Shown here piece by piece: positions 26,233-35,395 of a DNA stretch of 64,000 bases. Location: assembly GCA_040216735.1 (NCBI GenBank), contig JAVJOO010000005.1:718287-782286 (forward strand). Direction: 5' to 3'. Position 1 is the stretch's first letter. The number at the start of each line of letters is the position of its first letter. Both the position numbers and the translations under genes were made by a program. The notes below the pieces were generated by a model. It was not told where the DNA came from, made no database searches, and saw nothing but the letters and a program-made list of their open reading frames with translations. Origin of the DNA: Alphaproteobacteria bacterium (GTDB lineage Bacteria; Pseudomonadota; Alphaproteobacteria; SHVP01).

Positions 26233-27029
26233 AGCGATCCCTCAGAATGCCCACCGTCGACGACAGTTACTGTCCCTGTCATGTAACTTGATGCATCGGA
26301 AACGAGCAACAGAACGACCCCGTTGAGTTCATTGTGCCTGCCGACCCGGCCCATTGGGATACGTTCTAGTAGCGCCTTCCGGCGATCCGGATCCTGGATT
26401 CGGTAGCGTCCGCCCAGTTCGGTGTCGAAAAATCCTGGCGCAATCGCATTGATCCGGACTTTCGTGCGAGCCAGTTCAATCGCCATGTTCTTGGTGATGC
26501 CGATAACGCCGGCCTTCGAAGCAACGTACGGCGTCACGTTCGCGTAGGTACGAATTCCGGCAATCGAAGCAATATTGACAATAGAACACACACGGTCTCG
26601 CTCAACCGCCCGGCGCGCTGCTTCTTGGGAAGCGATCCAGACCGAATCAAGATTAGTCTTCAGCACCGAAGACCAATCGTCGAGAGACATATCGAGGACC
26701 GGTCCTGGAATTGAAGCCCCTGCATTGTTGATAAGGGCATCCACGGGTCCGAACTCGACCTCGGAACGGGTCAGCGCATCGAGAATGCTGTCCTGTGACG
26801 TCACGTCGCACGGTACGGAAAAGGCCTCGCCACCGGCAGCACGCAAATCTGTCGCGAGTTGATCGATCAGTTCGACCCGCCGAGCGCTGAAAGATACTCG
26901 TGCCCCAAGTCCAGCAAGCAGAGTTGAAAAATGTTGGCCCAACCCGCTGGAAGCACCCGTTACGTGGATGTGTTTCTTCGAAACGTCGAAAATGCTTGTC
27001 ATCGGCGGCATGGAAACCCGTGTTGCCAT
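26229..27029 (-). CDS. Short-chain dehydrogenase/reductase
   Basis: This protein has 266 residues. It is a classical SDR with TGASSGLG, NNAG, a catalytic Ser in IVNIASIAG, TPYVASKAG for the Tyr/Lys pair, and a C-terminal YMTGTVTVVDGGHSEGSL. The cofactor is probably NADP(H) or NAD(H). It diverges from the methyltransferase with 74 bases between starts, which hold the TTGATC-N4-GATCA site. Alternative starts at 27011 and 27002 would remove a few N-terminal residues. It is likely an alcohol/ketone interconverting step of the surrounding catabolic island. Confidence 0.9.
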   Translation of the reverse strand: MATRVSMPPMTSIFDVSKKHIHVTGASSGLGQHFSTLLAGLGARVSFSARRVELIDQLATDLRAAGGEAFSVPCDVTSQDSILDALTRSEVEFGPVDALINNAGASIPGPVLDMSLDDWSSVLKTNLDSVWIASQEAARRAVERDRVCSIVNIASIAGIRTYANVTPYVASKAGVIGITKNMAIELARTKVRINAIAPGFFDTELGGRYRIQDPDRRKALLERIPMGRVGRHNELNGVVLLLVSDASSYMTGTVTVVDGGHSEGSL

Positions 27030-27058
27030 TTGTTGATTGGTCGGGCTTAGTTTATCTT

Positions 27059-27074
27059 TTGATCAATAGATCAC
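27059..27074. promoter_or_regulatory. TTGATC-N4-GATCA operator-like site (copy 1)
   Basis: TTGATC-AATA-GATCAC lies between the divergent SDR and methyltransferase starts. It shares the TTGATC-N4-GATCA pattern with 32265-32280 in the same gene cluster. Confidence 0.5.
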
Positions 27075-27103
27075 ACCCCAACCGCGGTCAACGGAGTTTG
27101 CAG

Positions 27104-28210
27104 ATGCAGCAAGGATTTCACTCTGTTCTTCCCCTCCCGAATCATGATGAGGCTGCGCGACAGGACTTCAGCGTCACCTTTCGGAAACAGGTGATTGAGA
27201 TGACCACCCAGGGCGGCGAAAAGGTCTACAACAAACGTGCTGCACCATCGTACGCCCGCTCTCACGGCAAAGCACCGAGGAACCGACATGAGGCCCGCCG
27301 CGCGCTTGAAGCAGACCCCTATTGGCAAGCCGCAAGCGCGTTAAAAGTCACCCAACAGGAACTCCTCTGGGATTGCGTCGGAGAGAGCATCGAACGCCAG
27401 CACGCCCGAATGGTTGAGACGTCGAACAAGCTTGCAAAGAAGCACCGCTATGGGACCTTGCGACTGAACCCAAAGGTTAAGGTTCCTCGCTACCTAAATG
27501 CGGTGGACATACACATCATGCCTGGCAACTACGATACAGAACTATGCCCGGATGACGTTTTCCCTGGCGCGCTTTACGATCGCGGTGTTTACCTGCGCGT
27601 TATGGGGCGACGAGGCGACTACAACGAAGGGTTTGGAGCCGACATCTCCAGGTATGTTCTGTCGCGCTTTCCGGGTTTTGATCCAAAGCGGATTCTCGAC
27701 CAAGGATGTGCGGTCGGGGGTTCAACCCTGGGCCTTGCAGAGCACTTTCCAAGGGCAGAAGTTCACGCCATTGACGTCGCCGCGCCGATGTTGCGCTATG
27801 CGCATGCGCGCGCGGAATCATTGGCTCGGCGGGTTCACTTTTCCCAACAAAATGCGGAAGAGATGAACTTTCCCGACAACCACTTCGACTTTGTCTACTC
27901 GTTTGCATTGCTGCATGAGACGTCGACGAAGGCCTGCCGGAACGTGGTCCGTGAAGCACACCGCGTGTTGGCGCCAGGCGGCGTACTCCTCTACCTGGAT
28001 CTACCTCAATGGAACAAGATATCTCTGTTCAAGGCCGCTGAGGCCGATTGGGACACGATGAACAATGCCGAACCCTTCATCGGTAAGCTCGGCGATTTGG
28101 ACCGACGCGCATTGATGATCGAAGCCGGCTTCGAAGAGGACAAAGTGATCCACGAGTTCGTCGAAGGTATGCCTTTCCCTCTGTTCGGCGCCGTCAAGAA
28201 GGGAACCTAA
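27104..28210 (+). CDS. SAM-dependent methyltransferase with long N-terminal region
   Basis: This protein has 368 residues. The class I methyltransferase domain starts near 190, with motif I ILDQGCAVGGSTLG at about 197-210, an acidic residue ending strand 2 (VHAIDVAAPML) and VREAHRVLAPGGVLLYLD as motif III. The first 180 residues are not a familiar domain; they carry a charged helical stretch and RHEARRALEADPYW. The start ATG 27104 follows ACGGAG; an upstream open frame overlaps the divergent promoter. The family usually methylates small molecules or quinone-like rings. It converges with the second Rieske gene, with 26 bases between stops. Confidence 0.85.
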   Translation: MQQGFHSVLPLPNHDEAARQDFSVTFRKQVIEMTTQGGEKVYNKRAAPSYARSHGKAPRNRHEARRALEADPYWQAASALKVTQQELLWDCVGESIERQHARMVETSNKLAKKHRYGTLRLNPKVKVPRYLNAVDIHIMPGNYDTELCPDDVFPGALYDRGVYLRVMGRRGDYNEGFGADISRYVLSRFPGFDPKRILDQGCAVGGSTLGLAEHFPRAEVHAIDVAAPMLRYAHARAESLARRVHFSQQNAEEMNFPDNHFDFVYSFALLHETSTKACRNVVREAHRVLAPGGVLLYLDLPQWNKISLFKAAEADWDTMNNAEPFIGKLGDLDRRALMIEAGFEEDKVIHEFVEGMPFPLFGAVKKGT

Positions 28211-28236
28211 CGTTGCGCTAGATGGCAAGAAGGCCG

Positions 28237-29373
28237 TCAGGAAAAGGTACGTTCCACGTTGTAGCGCATCTGATGGTGAACAGCCTCTTCCAACCATGAC
28301 ATCCGGCCCGGGATGAAATTCTTCGATGCGACCGCCTGCTGCAATAGCGGTGCAACCGAGGCGTCTTCGTCGACAACCGTTGCCAAATAGTCCGAGTAAA
28401 CCCGCGATTTCTTCATGAAGTCTGGCTGACCGAAGTGCTCCTCGGCAAACAAATGATAAAGTTCGACCCGCGTCCGATCGACGGCCTCCGGCCATACGGT
28501 GTAGACGTGGATTTCGTCAATCCGCCCAATCACCGTCATATTCGGCGCCATAAAGCCGAACACCGACAATCCCGGCGGATAGTTCGACAGCCACGGCATC
28601 GGGCCTAGCGGCGTACCGCCGTCCGGCGTCTGCGACGCGGCATCGTAAGTCGCCGAGATACCGCCGCGCGCGCGCAGCTCGAACTTATAGGTCTCGACCG
28701 GAATACGCGGACCGAACGACTTCGCGTGTAGCGCGCGGAAATGATAGGGATCGCAAAGGTTCTCGGTGACCAGCTTCCAGTTGCAATCCCAGATCGTCAC
28801 CGATTTTGAGGCCATGCGGCACCTTCCCTGCTGCAAAAAGCCAACGTCGCTTTCCAGCGGCGCCACGAATTCTTCGAGCGGCAAGGGCGCGGGGTTGAAG
28901 CTGACGAACACCCAGCCGGCCCAGGTTCCTATTCGTAGCCGATTCAAATGAACAGATGCCTTGTCGAACCCCGCCGTTTTCTCCATCAGCGGCGCACCGA
29001 CAAGCGCCCCCCTTAGGTCATAGGCCCAGCCGTGATAGGGACAGGTCAGTCGGCGCGCGTTGCCGCATCCGTCGGAAGCGAGTTGTACACCTCGGTGACG
29101 GCAAAGATTGGAGAAGGCATTCAGGTTGCCGTCCTCGTCCCGCGTAACCAGGACTGGCTCGCCCACAACCTTGATTGCCAGGTAGTCGCCCGATCTCGCG
29201 ACTTCTTCCTCGCGCCCTACGCAGAGCCAATCGGCATGAAAGATGCGGTCCACTTCTCGGTTCAATACTGCTTTGGACGTGTATACCGCGCCGGGCAGGT
29301 GCTCTGCGTGAGCGATATCCTTGCCCGCGACTTCCAGCACTTTGGCCGCAATTTCCGAAACTGCATCCACCAT
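28237..29373 (-). CDS. Rieske oxygenase, single-subunit alpha type
   Basis: This 378-residue protein has the Rieske pair Cys91-x-His93 and Cys111-x2-His114 and the mononuclear site ENLCDPYHFRALH (Asp208, His211, His216), with normal spacing. No beta-subunit gene adjoins it, which fits the alpha-only monooxygenase or demethylase group such as stachydrine demethylase or vanillate demethylase. It would need an external reductase. GGGGGGAAATA precedes ATG 29373; an in-frame ATG at 29409 adds 12 residues. It is co-directional with the EamA exporter upstream. Confidence 0.92.
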   Translation of the reverse strand: MVDAVSEIAAKVLEVAGKDIAHAEHLPGAVYTSKAVLNREVDRIFHADWLCVGREEEVARSGDYLAIKVVGEPVLVTRDEDGNLNAFSNLCRHRGVQLASDGCGNARRLTCPYHGWAYDLRGALVGAPLMEKTAGFDKASVHLNRLRIGTWAGWVFVSFNPAPLPLEEFVAPLESDVGFLQQGRCRMASKSVTIWDCNWKLVTENLCDPYHFRALHAKSFGPRIPVETYKFELRARGGISATYDAASQTPDGGTPLGPMPWLSNYPPGLSVFGFMAPNMTVIGRIDEIHVYTVWPEAVDRTRVELYHLFAEEHFGQPDFMKKSRVYSDYLATVVDEDASVAPLLQQAVASKNFIPGRMSWLEEAVHHQMRYNVERTFS

Positions 29374-29447
29374 TATTTCCCCCCGGACAGGACCTGCAAT
29401 GATGATCAAGGATAACCTCGTTAACCGCCGGTTGTCCTCCGTTGCCG

Positions 29448-30353
29448 CTATGGCTTAATCCCCACAGGTGAGCGCGTAGCTCCTTGTTCCCTCCGGACAC
29501 TATTGTAGCTCCCTAGGAAAATAACCAACGTCCCGACCAGAACCCAGATGTCGATGTGTTCGCCGTAGGTAAGGAAGCCGACAATTGCGATAAGGGGAAC
29601 GCGAAGAAAATCCATCGGGACCACGACCGTTGCATCCGCCAACGACAATGCCCGCGTCAGGCACAGGTGAGCGGACAACGACGCGGCACCCATGAGGACG
29701 ATCCATGCCCAAGCAGCGGCTCCAACGGGCTGCCATGACGCCATGGCAGGCCCAACGGCCAACAGCCCTTGAACCAACGACATCCACACAACGACCTGCA
29801 AGACGCTGTCGCTGCGTGTGAGTCCCTTGGTTGCGACCATCGAACAGGAAAAACTAAGGGCGGCGCCTAGCACCACAAGCGACTCCCACTCGAAACCCGC
29901 TAGCCCCGGCCGCAGAATCACCAATGTGCCAACCACCCCAAAAAATATGGCGAGGGCACGTGTGGCGGTCATCCTTTCGCCAAGAAAAAGCATTGCGAGA
30001 AGCGCGACCCAAACCGGTGCCGTGAATTCGAGAGCGAAAACATTGGCCAGCGGGAGATTCGCAATCCCGAAATACCATGCGTAGCTACCAATAAAGCTGA
30101 ACGTGTTCCGAAAGAAATGCAGAAACGGGTGCCGCGTCGCGAAGGACGGCCCCTTGGCGACCGCGATAACGGGCAGCAAAAATGCCAACGCTATTAACGA
30201 TCGAAGGAAGATCATCTGAAACAGATCCAGCTTGGCGTGAACCGTAAGTTCCCGCGTTGCGACCGCAAGCAAGGAAAAGGACACCAGAGTCCCGGCCATC
30301 CAGGCCGCTGCCAGCAGCGGCCGCCCCTCCTTCATTGGCACCGGCGTTTGCAT
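29448..30353 (-). CDS. DMT-superfamily permease with two EamA domains
   Basis: This 301-residue protein has ten predicted membrane helices in two EamA repeats (about 10-140 and 150-290), with the usual Gly-rich helix GVVGTLVILRPG ending the first repeat. Members export metabolites such as amino acids across the inner membrane. The start at 30353 excludes a 47-codon upstream extension that overlaps the terminator of the preceding operon; ATG 30335 is another candidate. It may be co-transcribed with the downstream Rieske gene (74 bases). Confidence 0.85.
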   Translation of the reverse strand: MQTPVPMKEGRPLLAAAWMAGTLVSFSLLAVATRELTVHAKLDLFQMIFLRSLIALAFLLPVIAVAKGPSFATRHPFLHFFRNTFSFIGSYAWYFGIANLPLANVFALEFTAPVWVALLAMLFLGERMTATRALAIFFGVVGTLVILRPGLAGFEWESLVVLGAALSFSCSMVATKGLTRSDSVLQVVVWMSLVQGLLAVGPAMASWQPVGAAAWAWIVLMGAASLSAHLCLTRALSLADATVVVPMDFLRVPLIAIVGFLTYGEHIDIWVLVGTLVIFLGSYNSVRREQGATRSPVGIKP

Positions 30354-30494
30354 TGCTACCGGTCGTTTTTTGCGCGGCACACCAAGATCGGTGCCGCGGG
30401 GTTGTCGCTCAAGCACATAAACGACCCGGTGGACGTCAGGCATCGTTGGCCGCCGGTGGAGCGCGCCAAACCGGCAAAGGAACCGCCGGCGCAC

Positions 30495-30525
30495 AAAAAA
30501 ATGGGGGAGGCACTGCCTCCCCCAT
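30495..30525 (-). terminator. Strong intrinsic terminator of the binding-protein gene
   Basis: On the minus strand a GC-rich 12-bp inverted repeat (30501-30512 with 30514-30525; core GGGGGAGGCA) is followed by seven T residues. It ends the ABC binding-protein message. Confidence 0.92.
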
Positions 30526-30552
30526 CGTCGCTGCTAGGCATTTACTGAAACG

Positions 30553-32142
30553 CTAACTCTTCTCGCACTTGAGGGTGCGGTAGTAGAGGTACGGGATCGG
30601 CTTCCAGACCCACCCGGTGATGCAAGGCGCCATGACGGCGTAAACGCCCGGGTAGAAGGTGTCGATCTGCAAGACATCGTCAGCCAGAATCCGCTGAGCC
30701 TCTTGAGTCAATTGCACCCGTTTGTCGAGATCCAGTTCTGCGGTGATGTCCTCAATCAATTTGTCCATTGCCGGATTGATATAACCCGAGACATTGCTGG
30801 ACCCGCCCGTGTGTGCGGTCAGGAAGAGCTGGTATCCAGGATCCAGCACAAACGGCGTTGTCTGGCTGGTGTGAAATGCGAGGGTCCGCTGGCCCGGTCC
30901 CGCACGCTTGCGAAGTTCAGTACTCGGAATACGCTTGGGCGTCACGGTGATACCGGCGTTCTTCATCGATTCTTGAATCTGGATGGCCATCCCTTCTTCC
31001 CACCAATATAGATCGGTGTACTCAAGCGTCACTTCGACGCCATTGGGATAACCCGCCTCGGCCAAGAGTTTCTTTGCCTCGTCATAATCGGTGACGTGCG
31101 GCGTCGTCTCAATATACCCCGGCATTTGGGTTGCCAGGAACGACAGCGAGGGCGTACCAAGACCAAGAAATACCGTCTTGTTGATCGCCTCATAGTTGGC
31201 CGCCAATTTCATGGCGCGACGGACACGAATGTCGTCGAAGGGCTTAAAGGCCGCATTCATCGACAATGCAGCAGAACCGGTGCCGATGACGCGCTCCACC
31301 TTAACGTTCGGATCCTTGATCAGATCGGGGATGGCCTGGATCGGCACCTGCTCGGCCCATTGAGCCGCCCCACTCTTTACGAGCGCGGCCCGGTTCGCGG
31401 CGGAAGGAACGTCGCGATAGATCACTCGATCGAAGTACGGGCGATCGCCGAAATAGTTCGGGTTGCGGACCAAAACCGCTCCTTCGCCCGGGCGGACGGA
31501 CTCAACGTGATAGGCACCGTAGCCCGCGGTGTTGTTGGCAATCCACTTGATGCCGAACGGATCGTCCGCGGTCGCGTTCTCCTTGACCGTTTTCGAGTCA
31601 TAGATCGCTGGAACGTAGATCTGCATGCCCCCAAACAGGATGGCGTTCGGTCCTTTCAGGCGATACCGAACTTCCTTGTCCGAAACCTTCTCGACGCTTT
31701 CGATCGAGGAAACGTTGCGGATGAAGACGCCGGTTCGCTTCTGGGTCAGGGATTTCTCATGACCGAAGACCACGTCGTCGGCGCTTAACTCGTTACCGAA
31801 GAAGCTCTTCGCGCTACGAAGCTTGACGGTAACGGTCTTGCCACCGTCGGTGATCGTCCAACTCTCCGCGAGATGCGGAAGCAAATTGGAGGCATCGACC
31901 TCCATCCGCCCGTCCGGACCCTGCTTGAGGCCGTAGTCGGTCAGGCCTTCGTATACATTGATGTTGTTTTCCACCATGCCCGGCACGAAGACATCGCCGT
32001 CAAAACCCTTGGGGGTCGTGACCGCCGCTATGACGAGCGTTTCGGCTGCGCGCACCGGTTGATACGCCATTGTCGCCACGGTCGCGACGGACAGCGCAAT
32101 GCCCCCGCGAAGTAGCCGGCGCAACATTCTTCCTCTGATCAT
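30553..32142 (-). CDS. ABC transporter substrate-binding protein, family 5 (dipeptide/oligopeptide type)
   Basis: This 529-residue protein has a signal peptide (RRLLRGG, hydrophobic core, AYQPVRA-AE) and the family 5 fold, including LAESWTITDGGKTVTVKLR and LLAEAGYPNGVEVTLEY. Two possible ATGs (32142 and 32127) each have a good ribosome site; the longer is used. Unlike the two binding proteins at the left of the window, this one sits with a full transporter: an ATPase gene upstream on the same strand and two permeases plus a second ATPase diverging. It captures the solute, probably a peptide-like or quaternary compound, in the periplasm. Confidence 0.93.
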   Translation of the reverse strand: MIRGRMLRRLLRGGIALSVATVATMAYQPVRAAETLVIAAVTTPKGFDGDVFVPGMVENNINVYEGLTDYGLKQGPDGRMEVDASNLLPHLAESWTITDGGKTVTVKLRSAKSFFGNELSADDVVFGHEKSLTQKRTGVFIRNVSSIESVEKVSDKEVRYRLKGPNAILFGGMQIYVPAIYDSKTVKENATADDPFGIKWIANNTAGYGAYHVESVRPGEGAVLVRNPNYFGDRPYFDRVIYRDVPSAANRAALVKSGAAQWAEQVPIQAIPDLIKDPNVKVERVIGTGSAALSMNAAFKPFDDIRVRRAMKLAANYEAINKTVFLGLGTPSLSFLATQMPGYIETTPHVTDYDEAKKLLAEAGYPNGVEVTLEYTDLYWWEEGMAIQIQESMKNAGITVTPKRIPSTELRKRAGPGQRTLAFHTSQTTPFVLDPGYQLFLTAHTGGSSNVSGYINPAMDKLIEDITAELDLDKRVQLTQEAQRILADDVLQIDTFYPGVYAVMAPCITGWVWKPIPYLYYRTLKCEKS

Positions 32143-32264
32143 CCTGGGCCTCCCTGCCGCATTCAGTTTTGTTTGGCGCGAACATCGCGCCGTTTATCGG
32201 GTCGAGGTCGCTCTCTGCCCGGCACATCCGCGACAAATAGCTAACCACAGCGCACTATTTGATG

Positions 32265-32280
32265 TTGATCGAACGATCAA
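32265..32280. promoter_or_regulatory. TTGATC-N4-GATCAA operator-like palindrome (copy 2)
   Basis: TTGATCG-AA-CGATCAA has 7-bp arms and lies 123 bases upstream of the binding-protein start. An extra CGATCAA half-site follows at 32296. It matches the pattern at 27059. Confidence 0.6.
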
Positions 32281-32394
32281 TGTCAACAAATCGTGCGATC
32301 AACGATGTCCCAAGACGAGAAGGACCGCACATAAGCCCGGTTGACTTCCGTATACCCCTAGCAGAGAGGCGTCCCATCGAAGCGCCAAGTCGAG

Positions 32395-33390
32395 CTAGTG
32401 CGAGACTCGCGGTGCCGCACTCTCGCCGATCGCGTTCGATCCATCCGAAATTCGCAGGCAACTCGCCAAATGCGTTTTTCCGGCGACGGGGACCATCGGC
32501 GGCGGCGTCGTAGCACATTCCGGCAGCGCCACCGGGCACCGACTCGCAAAGGAGCACCCAGTGACCCTCTTGAGCGGCGATGGAACCTCGCCGGGCAGGA
32601 ATATGCGCGCGCGCCGCTCGTTCCTATCGACCGGAAGATGCGCGGAAAGCAGCGACTGGGTATAGGGATGGGCCGGCGAACCGAATACATCGTCCACGCT
32701 TCCCTGTTCGACGATCCCGCCAAGGTAAAGCACGATGATTCTGTCGCTAATCAGACGGACGGTGTCGAGATCGTGTGAGATAAAGACAAAGGCTGCACCG
32801 GTCTCGTCTTGAAGCGTGCCTAGCAAATTGAGGATTTCGGCCCGGACGGACAAATCGAGCGAGCTCGTGGGCTCGTCGAGAATGATGACTTTGGGCTCGG
32901 TCGCAATAGCCCTGGCGATACAGACCCGCTGCAACTGACCGCCCGAGAGCTCGTGGGGGAAGCGACCGAGCGCCGCCGCATTGAGCTGGACGCGATCGGC
33001 GAGCCGCGCAGCCTCTTCTCGGACACCCTTCATACCGCTCAAAATGAGCGGCTCGGCGATCAATGCACCGACGCGCATGCGTGGGTTTAGTGCGCCCCAC
33101 GGATTTTGGAATACGAACTGCAGATCCCGCCTTAGCGGGCGGCACTCCCGCCGACTGAGTGTGCCGATTTCGGACCCTTTGAAGGCAATCGACCCACCTG
33201 TTGGGCTGAGCAATCGAACGACAAGGCGCCCAATGGTCGACTTCCCGGACCCACTCTCGCCGACAAGACCGACGGTCTCGCCCGGACGAAGGTCGAAGGA
33301 AACACCGTCCACCGCGTAGACGGTCGTTCTGCCCCGTTTGAAGTACTTGCGCAGATCCCTAACCTGCAGGATCGGACTGGGCTGCTCCAA
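32395..33390 (-). CDS. Oligopeptide-type ABC transporter ATP-binding protein (OppF/DppF-like)
   Basis: This 331-residue protein has Walker A GESGSGKS, Q-loop FVFQNPWGAL, signature LSGGQ, Walker B VIILDEP, the H-loop ISHD and the oligopeptide-type C-terminal extension (HPYTQSLL..., GCSFASRCP...C). It powers import with the OppD-type partner at 35392. It precedes the binding-protein gene on the same strand, with the operator-like region between, and diverges from the permease genes by 98 bases. Confidence 0.94.
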   Translation of the reverse strand: MEQPSPILQVRDLRKYFKRGRTTVYAVDGVSFDLRPGETVGLVGESGSGKSTIGRLVVRLLSPTGGSIAFKGSEIGTLSRRECRPLRRDLQFVFQNPWGALNPRMRVGALIAEPLILSGMKGVREEAARLADRVQLNAAALGRFPHELSGGQLQRVCIARAIATEPKVIILDEPTSSLDLSVRAEILNLLGTLQDETGAAFVFISHDLDTVRLISDRIIVLYLGGIVEQGSVDDVFGSPAHPYTQSLLSAHLPVDRNERRARIFLPGEVPSPLKRVTGCSFASRCPVALPECATTPPPMVPVAGKTHLASCLRISDGSNAIGESAAPRVSH

Positions 33391-33488
33391 TTTTTTCGCC
33401 TCAACTCACTTTCGCGGCCAGGATAGCGCGACTAACATGGCGCGCCCTACGACATTAGTCGAGTCTGCGAGATCATCGGGAAATACGT

Positions 33489-34502
33489 GTGCTGATCATT
33501 GAGTACCTGGCTCGCCGTCTGGCCTTCGTCATCCCCCTCGTGGTTGGGATCGTTCTCATCACCTTCCTAATTGTGCGCCTCGGCGGACAGGATGCTGTCG
33601 GTCTGCTCGCAGGGCCGATGGCGGACGAAGCGCAGGTAAAGCTGATCACTGCCGAACTCGGCCTCGACAAACCGCTATTCGAGCAGTTCGCGATTTATGT
33701 CACCAATGTGCTGCAGGGCGACCTCGGCGTTTCCTGGCAGTCCGGTCAGCCGGTACTCGACGAGATTCTGATTCGCGTCGCCGCCTCCCTCGAACTACTG
33801 CTCGTTTCGATAGTTCTCGGGACATTATTGGGTGTACCTATCGGTGTGCGTGCGGCGCTACGACCTCGCGGGGCCTTCGACCAAATCAGCCGCGCGGTTT
33901 CGCTTGTCAGCTATTCTGTGCCGACCTACTGGATGGCGCTCATGGCGCTCGCCATTTTCTTCCTGGCTCTGGGTTGGGCGCCGGCGCCAATGGGACGGCT
34001 CGACCTAGCGGTTTTTCCGCCTCCCTTCGTGACCGGGAGCTACCTCATCGATGCGCTTCTGATTGGCGATTTCGATGCTGTTGGTTCGGCTCTCTCGCAC
34101 TTGGTGCTACCCGTATCGGTCTTTACCACCATTGTCGCCGCACCGATCATGAAACAGACGCGCGCGATTTGCCTTGAAGTCCTTTCGAGTGACTACATCC
34201 GTCTCGCTCGCCTCTACGGCTACGGTCGTAACAAGGTATGGCGTATGACGCTTCGGAACGCGACGGTGCCGATTGTGACCTATATCGGCTCCGAACTTGC
34301 AACGCTGCTCGCAGCGGTCGCACTGGTCGAGCTTGTTTTCTCGTGGGGTGGCCTCGGGCAGTGGGGCCTTAACGCCATTCTGTTCGGAGACTTTGCCGCC
34401 GTTCAAGGGTACGTGTTGGTCCTCGCGCTTTTCGCCAGCACCGTCTATATCATTGTCGACCTCATCGTCCTGATCGCCGAACCGCGCGCGGTGACCCGCT
34501 GA
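33489..34502 (+). CDS. ABC transporter permease (OppB/DppB-like)
   Basis: This 337-residue membrane protein has an N-terminal membrane anchor (RRLAFVIPLVVGIVLITFLIV), then the binding-protein-dependent transport core of five further helices. The EAA-loop region (SSDYIRLARLYG) contacts the ATPases. The family hallmark GxxLGVPIGV is present. It starts at GTG 33489; the stop overlaps the next ATG. Confidence 0.93.
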   Translation: MLIIEYLARRLAFVIPLVVGIVLITFLIVRLGGQDAVGLLAGPMADEAQVKLITAELGLDKPLFEQFAIYVTNVLQGDLGVSWQSGQPVLDEILIRVAASLELLLVSIVLGTLLGVPIGVRAALRPRGAFDQISRAVSLVSYSVPTYWMALMALAIFFLALGWAPAPMGRLDLAVFPPPFVTGSYLIDALLIGDFDAVGSALSHLVLPVSVFTTIVAAPIMKQTRAICLEVLSSDYIRLARLYGYGRNKVWRMTLRNATVPIVTYIGSELATLLAAVALVELVFSWGGLGQWGLNAILFGDFAAVQGYVLVLALFASTVYIIVDLIVLIAEPRAVTR

Positions 34503-35395
34503 TGACAACAATCACCGCAACGCCGGAAATTCGCCGTACCTATCTACAGCGCGCACGCGCGCGAATATTCGGCATTTCGTATCACAGTCCGGCGACGACG
34601 GTTGGGGCAATAATTGTCCTCTTCTTTGCCGTCCTCGCCATCTTTGCGCCGCTAATCGCGCCCTACCCGCCGACACAGAGCTTTGCCGACCACGTTCTTC
34701 AAGCGCCAAGCGCGCAGTTCCTGTTTGGCACAGACGGCAACGGGATGGATGTTTTTTCCCGCGTCATCTACGGCAGCCGCTACGGGTTTGGCATCGCAAT
34801 TCCGGCCTTACTATTGATGCTGGCAATCGGCGTTCCGGCCGGTTTGGTGGCTGGCTACATGGGCGGGATCGTCGACGATATTCTCCTGCGCTCTTTCGAC
34901 GTCTTTCGCGCATTCCCGACGATCGTTCTGGCACTTGCCGTAGTCGCGGCGACCGGCCAATCGTTGATTATCGTGATCATGGTGATCGGTTTTCTCGAAG
35001 CGCCCATATTTGCGCGCATCGTCCGAGCCGAGGTTCTCGCGATACGATCTAGCGAGCTTGTCGAATCCGCCGTCGTCGTCGGCAATCCGACGTGGCGTAT
35101 TCTGACGCGGCACATCCTGCCCAACTCGATCACAGGCGCCACGGCACAATCGGCGATCCGGATGGCTTGGGCCATCCGCGTCAGCACAACGCTCGCGTTT
35201 ATCGGGGTCGGGATTCAGGCGCCAGCGCCGGAATGGGGTGTCATGATTCGTCAGGGAGCGGAGTTCATCAATTCGGGAGAATGGTGGATTGCGACCTTCC
35301 CAGGGCTCGCGCTGGTGGGCCTTGTGTTGGGCCTCAATCTTCTGGGAGACGGTGCGCAGCAACTGCTCGACCCCAAGGCGCAGGACACCCGATGA
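34502..35395 (+). CDS. ABC transporter permease (OppC/DppC-like)
   Basis: This 297-residue permease has the N-terminal OppC-type domain (helix at about 35-58, then the LFGTDGNGMDVFSRVIYG segment typical of DppC) and the transport core with an EAA loop around SSELVESAVVVG. It overlaps both neighbours by start/stop codons, showing one tightly coupled operon. Confidence 0.93.
   Translation: MTTITATPEIRRTYLQRARARIFGISYHSPATTVGAIIVLFFAVLAIFAPLIAPYPPTQSFADHVLQAPSAQFLFGTDGNGMDVFSRVIYGSRYGFGIAIPALLLMLAIGVPAGLVAGYMGGIVDDILLRSFDVFRAFPTIVLALAVVAATGQSLIIVIMVIGFLEAPIFARIVRAEVLAIRSSELVESAVVVGNPTWRILTRHILPNSITGATAQSAIRMAWAIRVSTTLAFIGVGIQAPAPEWGVMIRQGAEFINSGEWWIATFPGLALVGLVLGLNLLGDGAQQLLDPKAQDTR

Noticed and set aside
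26900..27103. N-terminal extension of the methyltransferase
   Set aside because: It crosses the divergent promoter and the SDR gene; ATG 27104 has a ribosome site.
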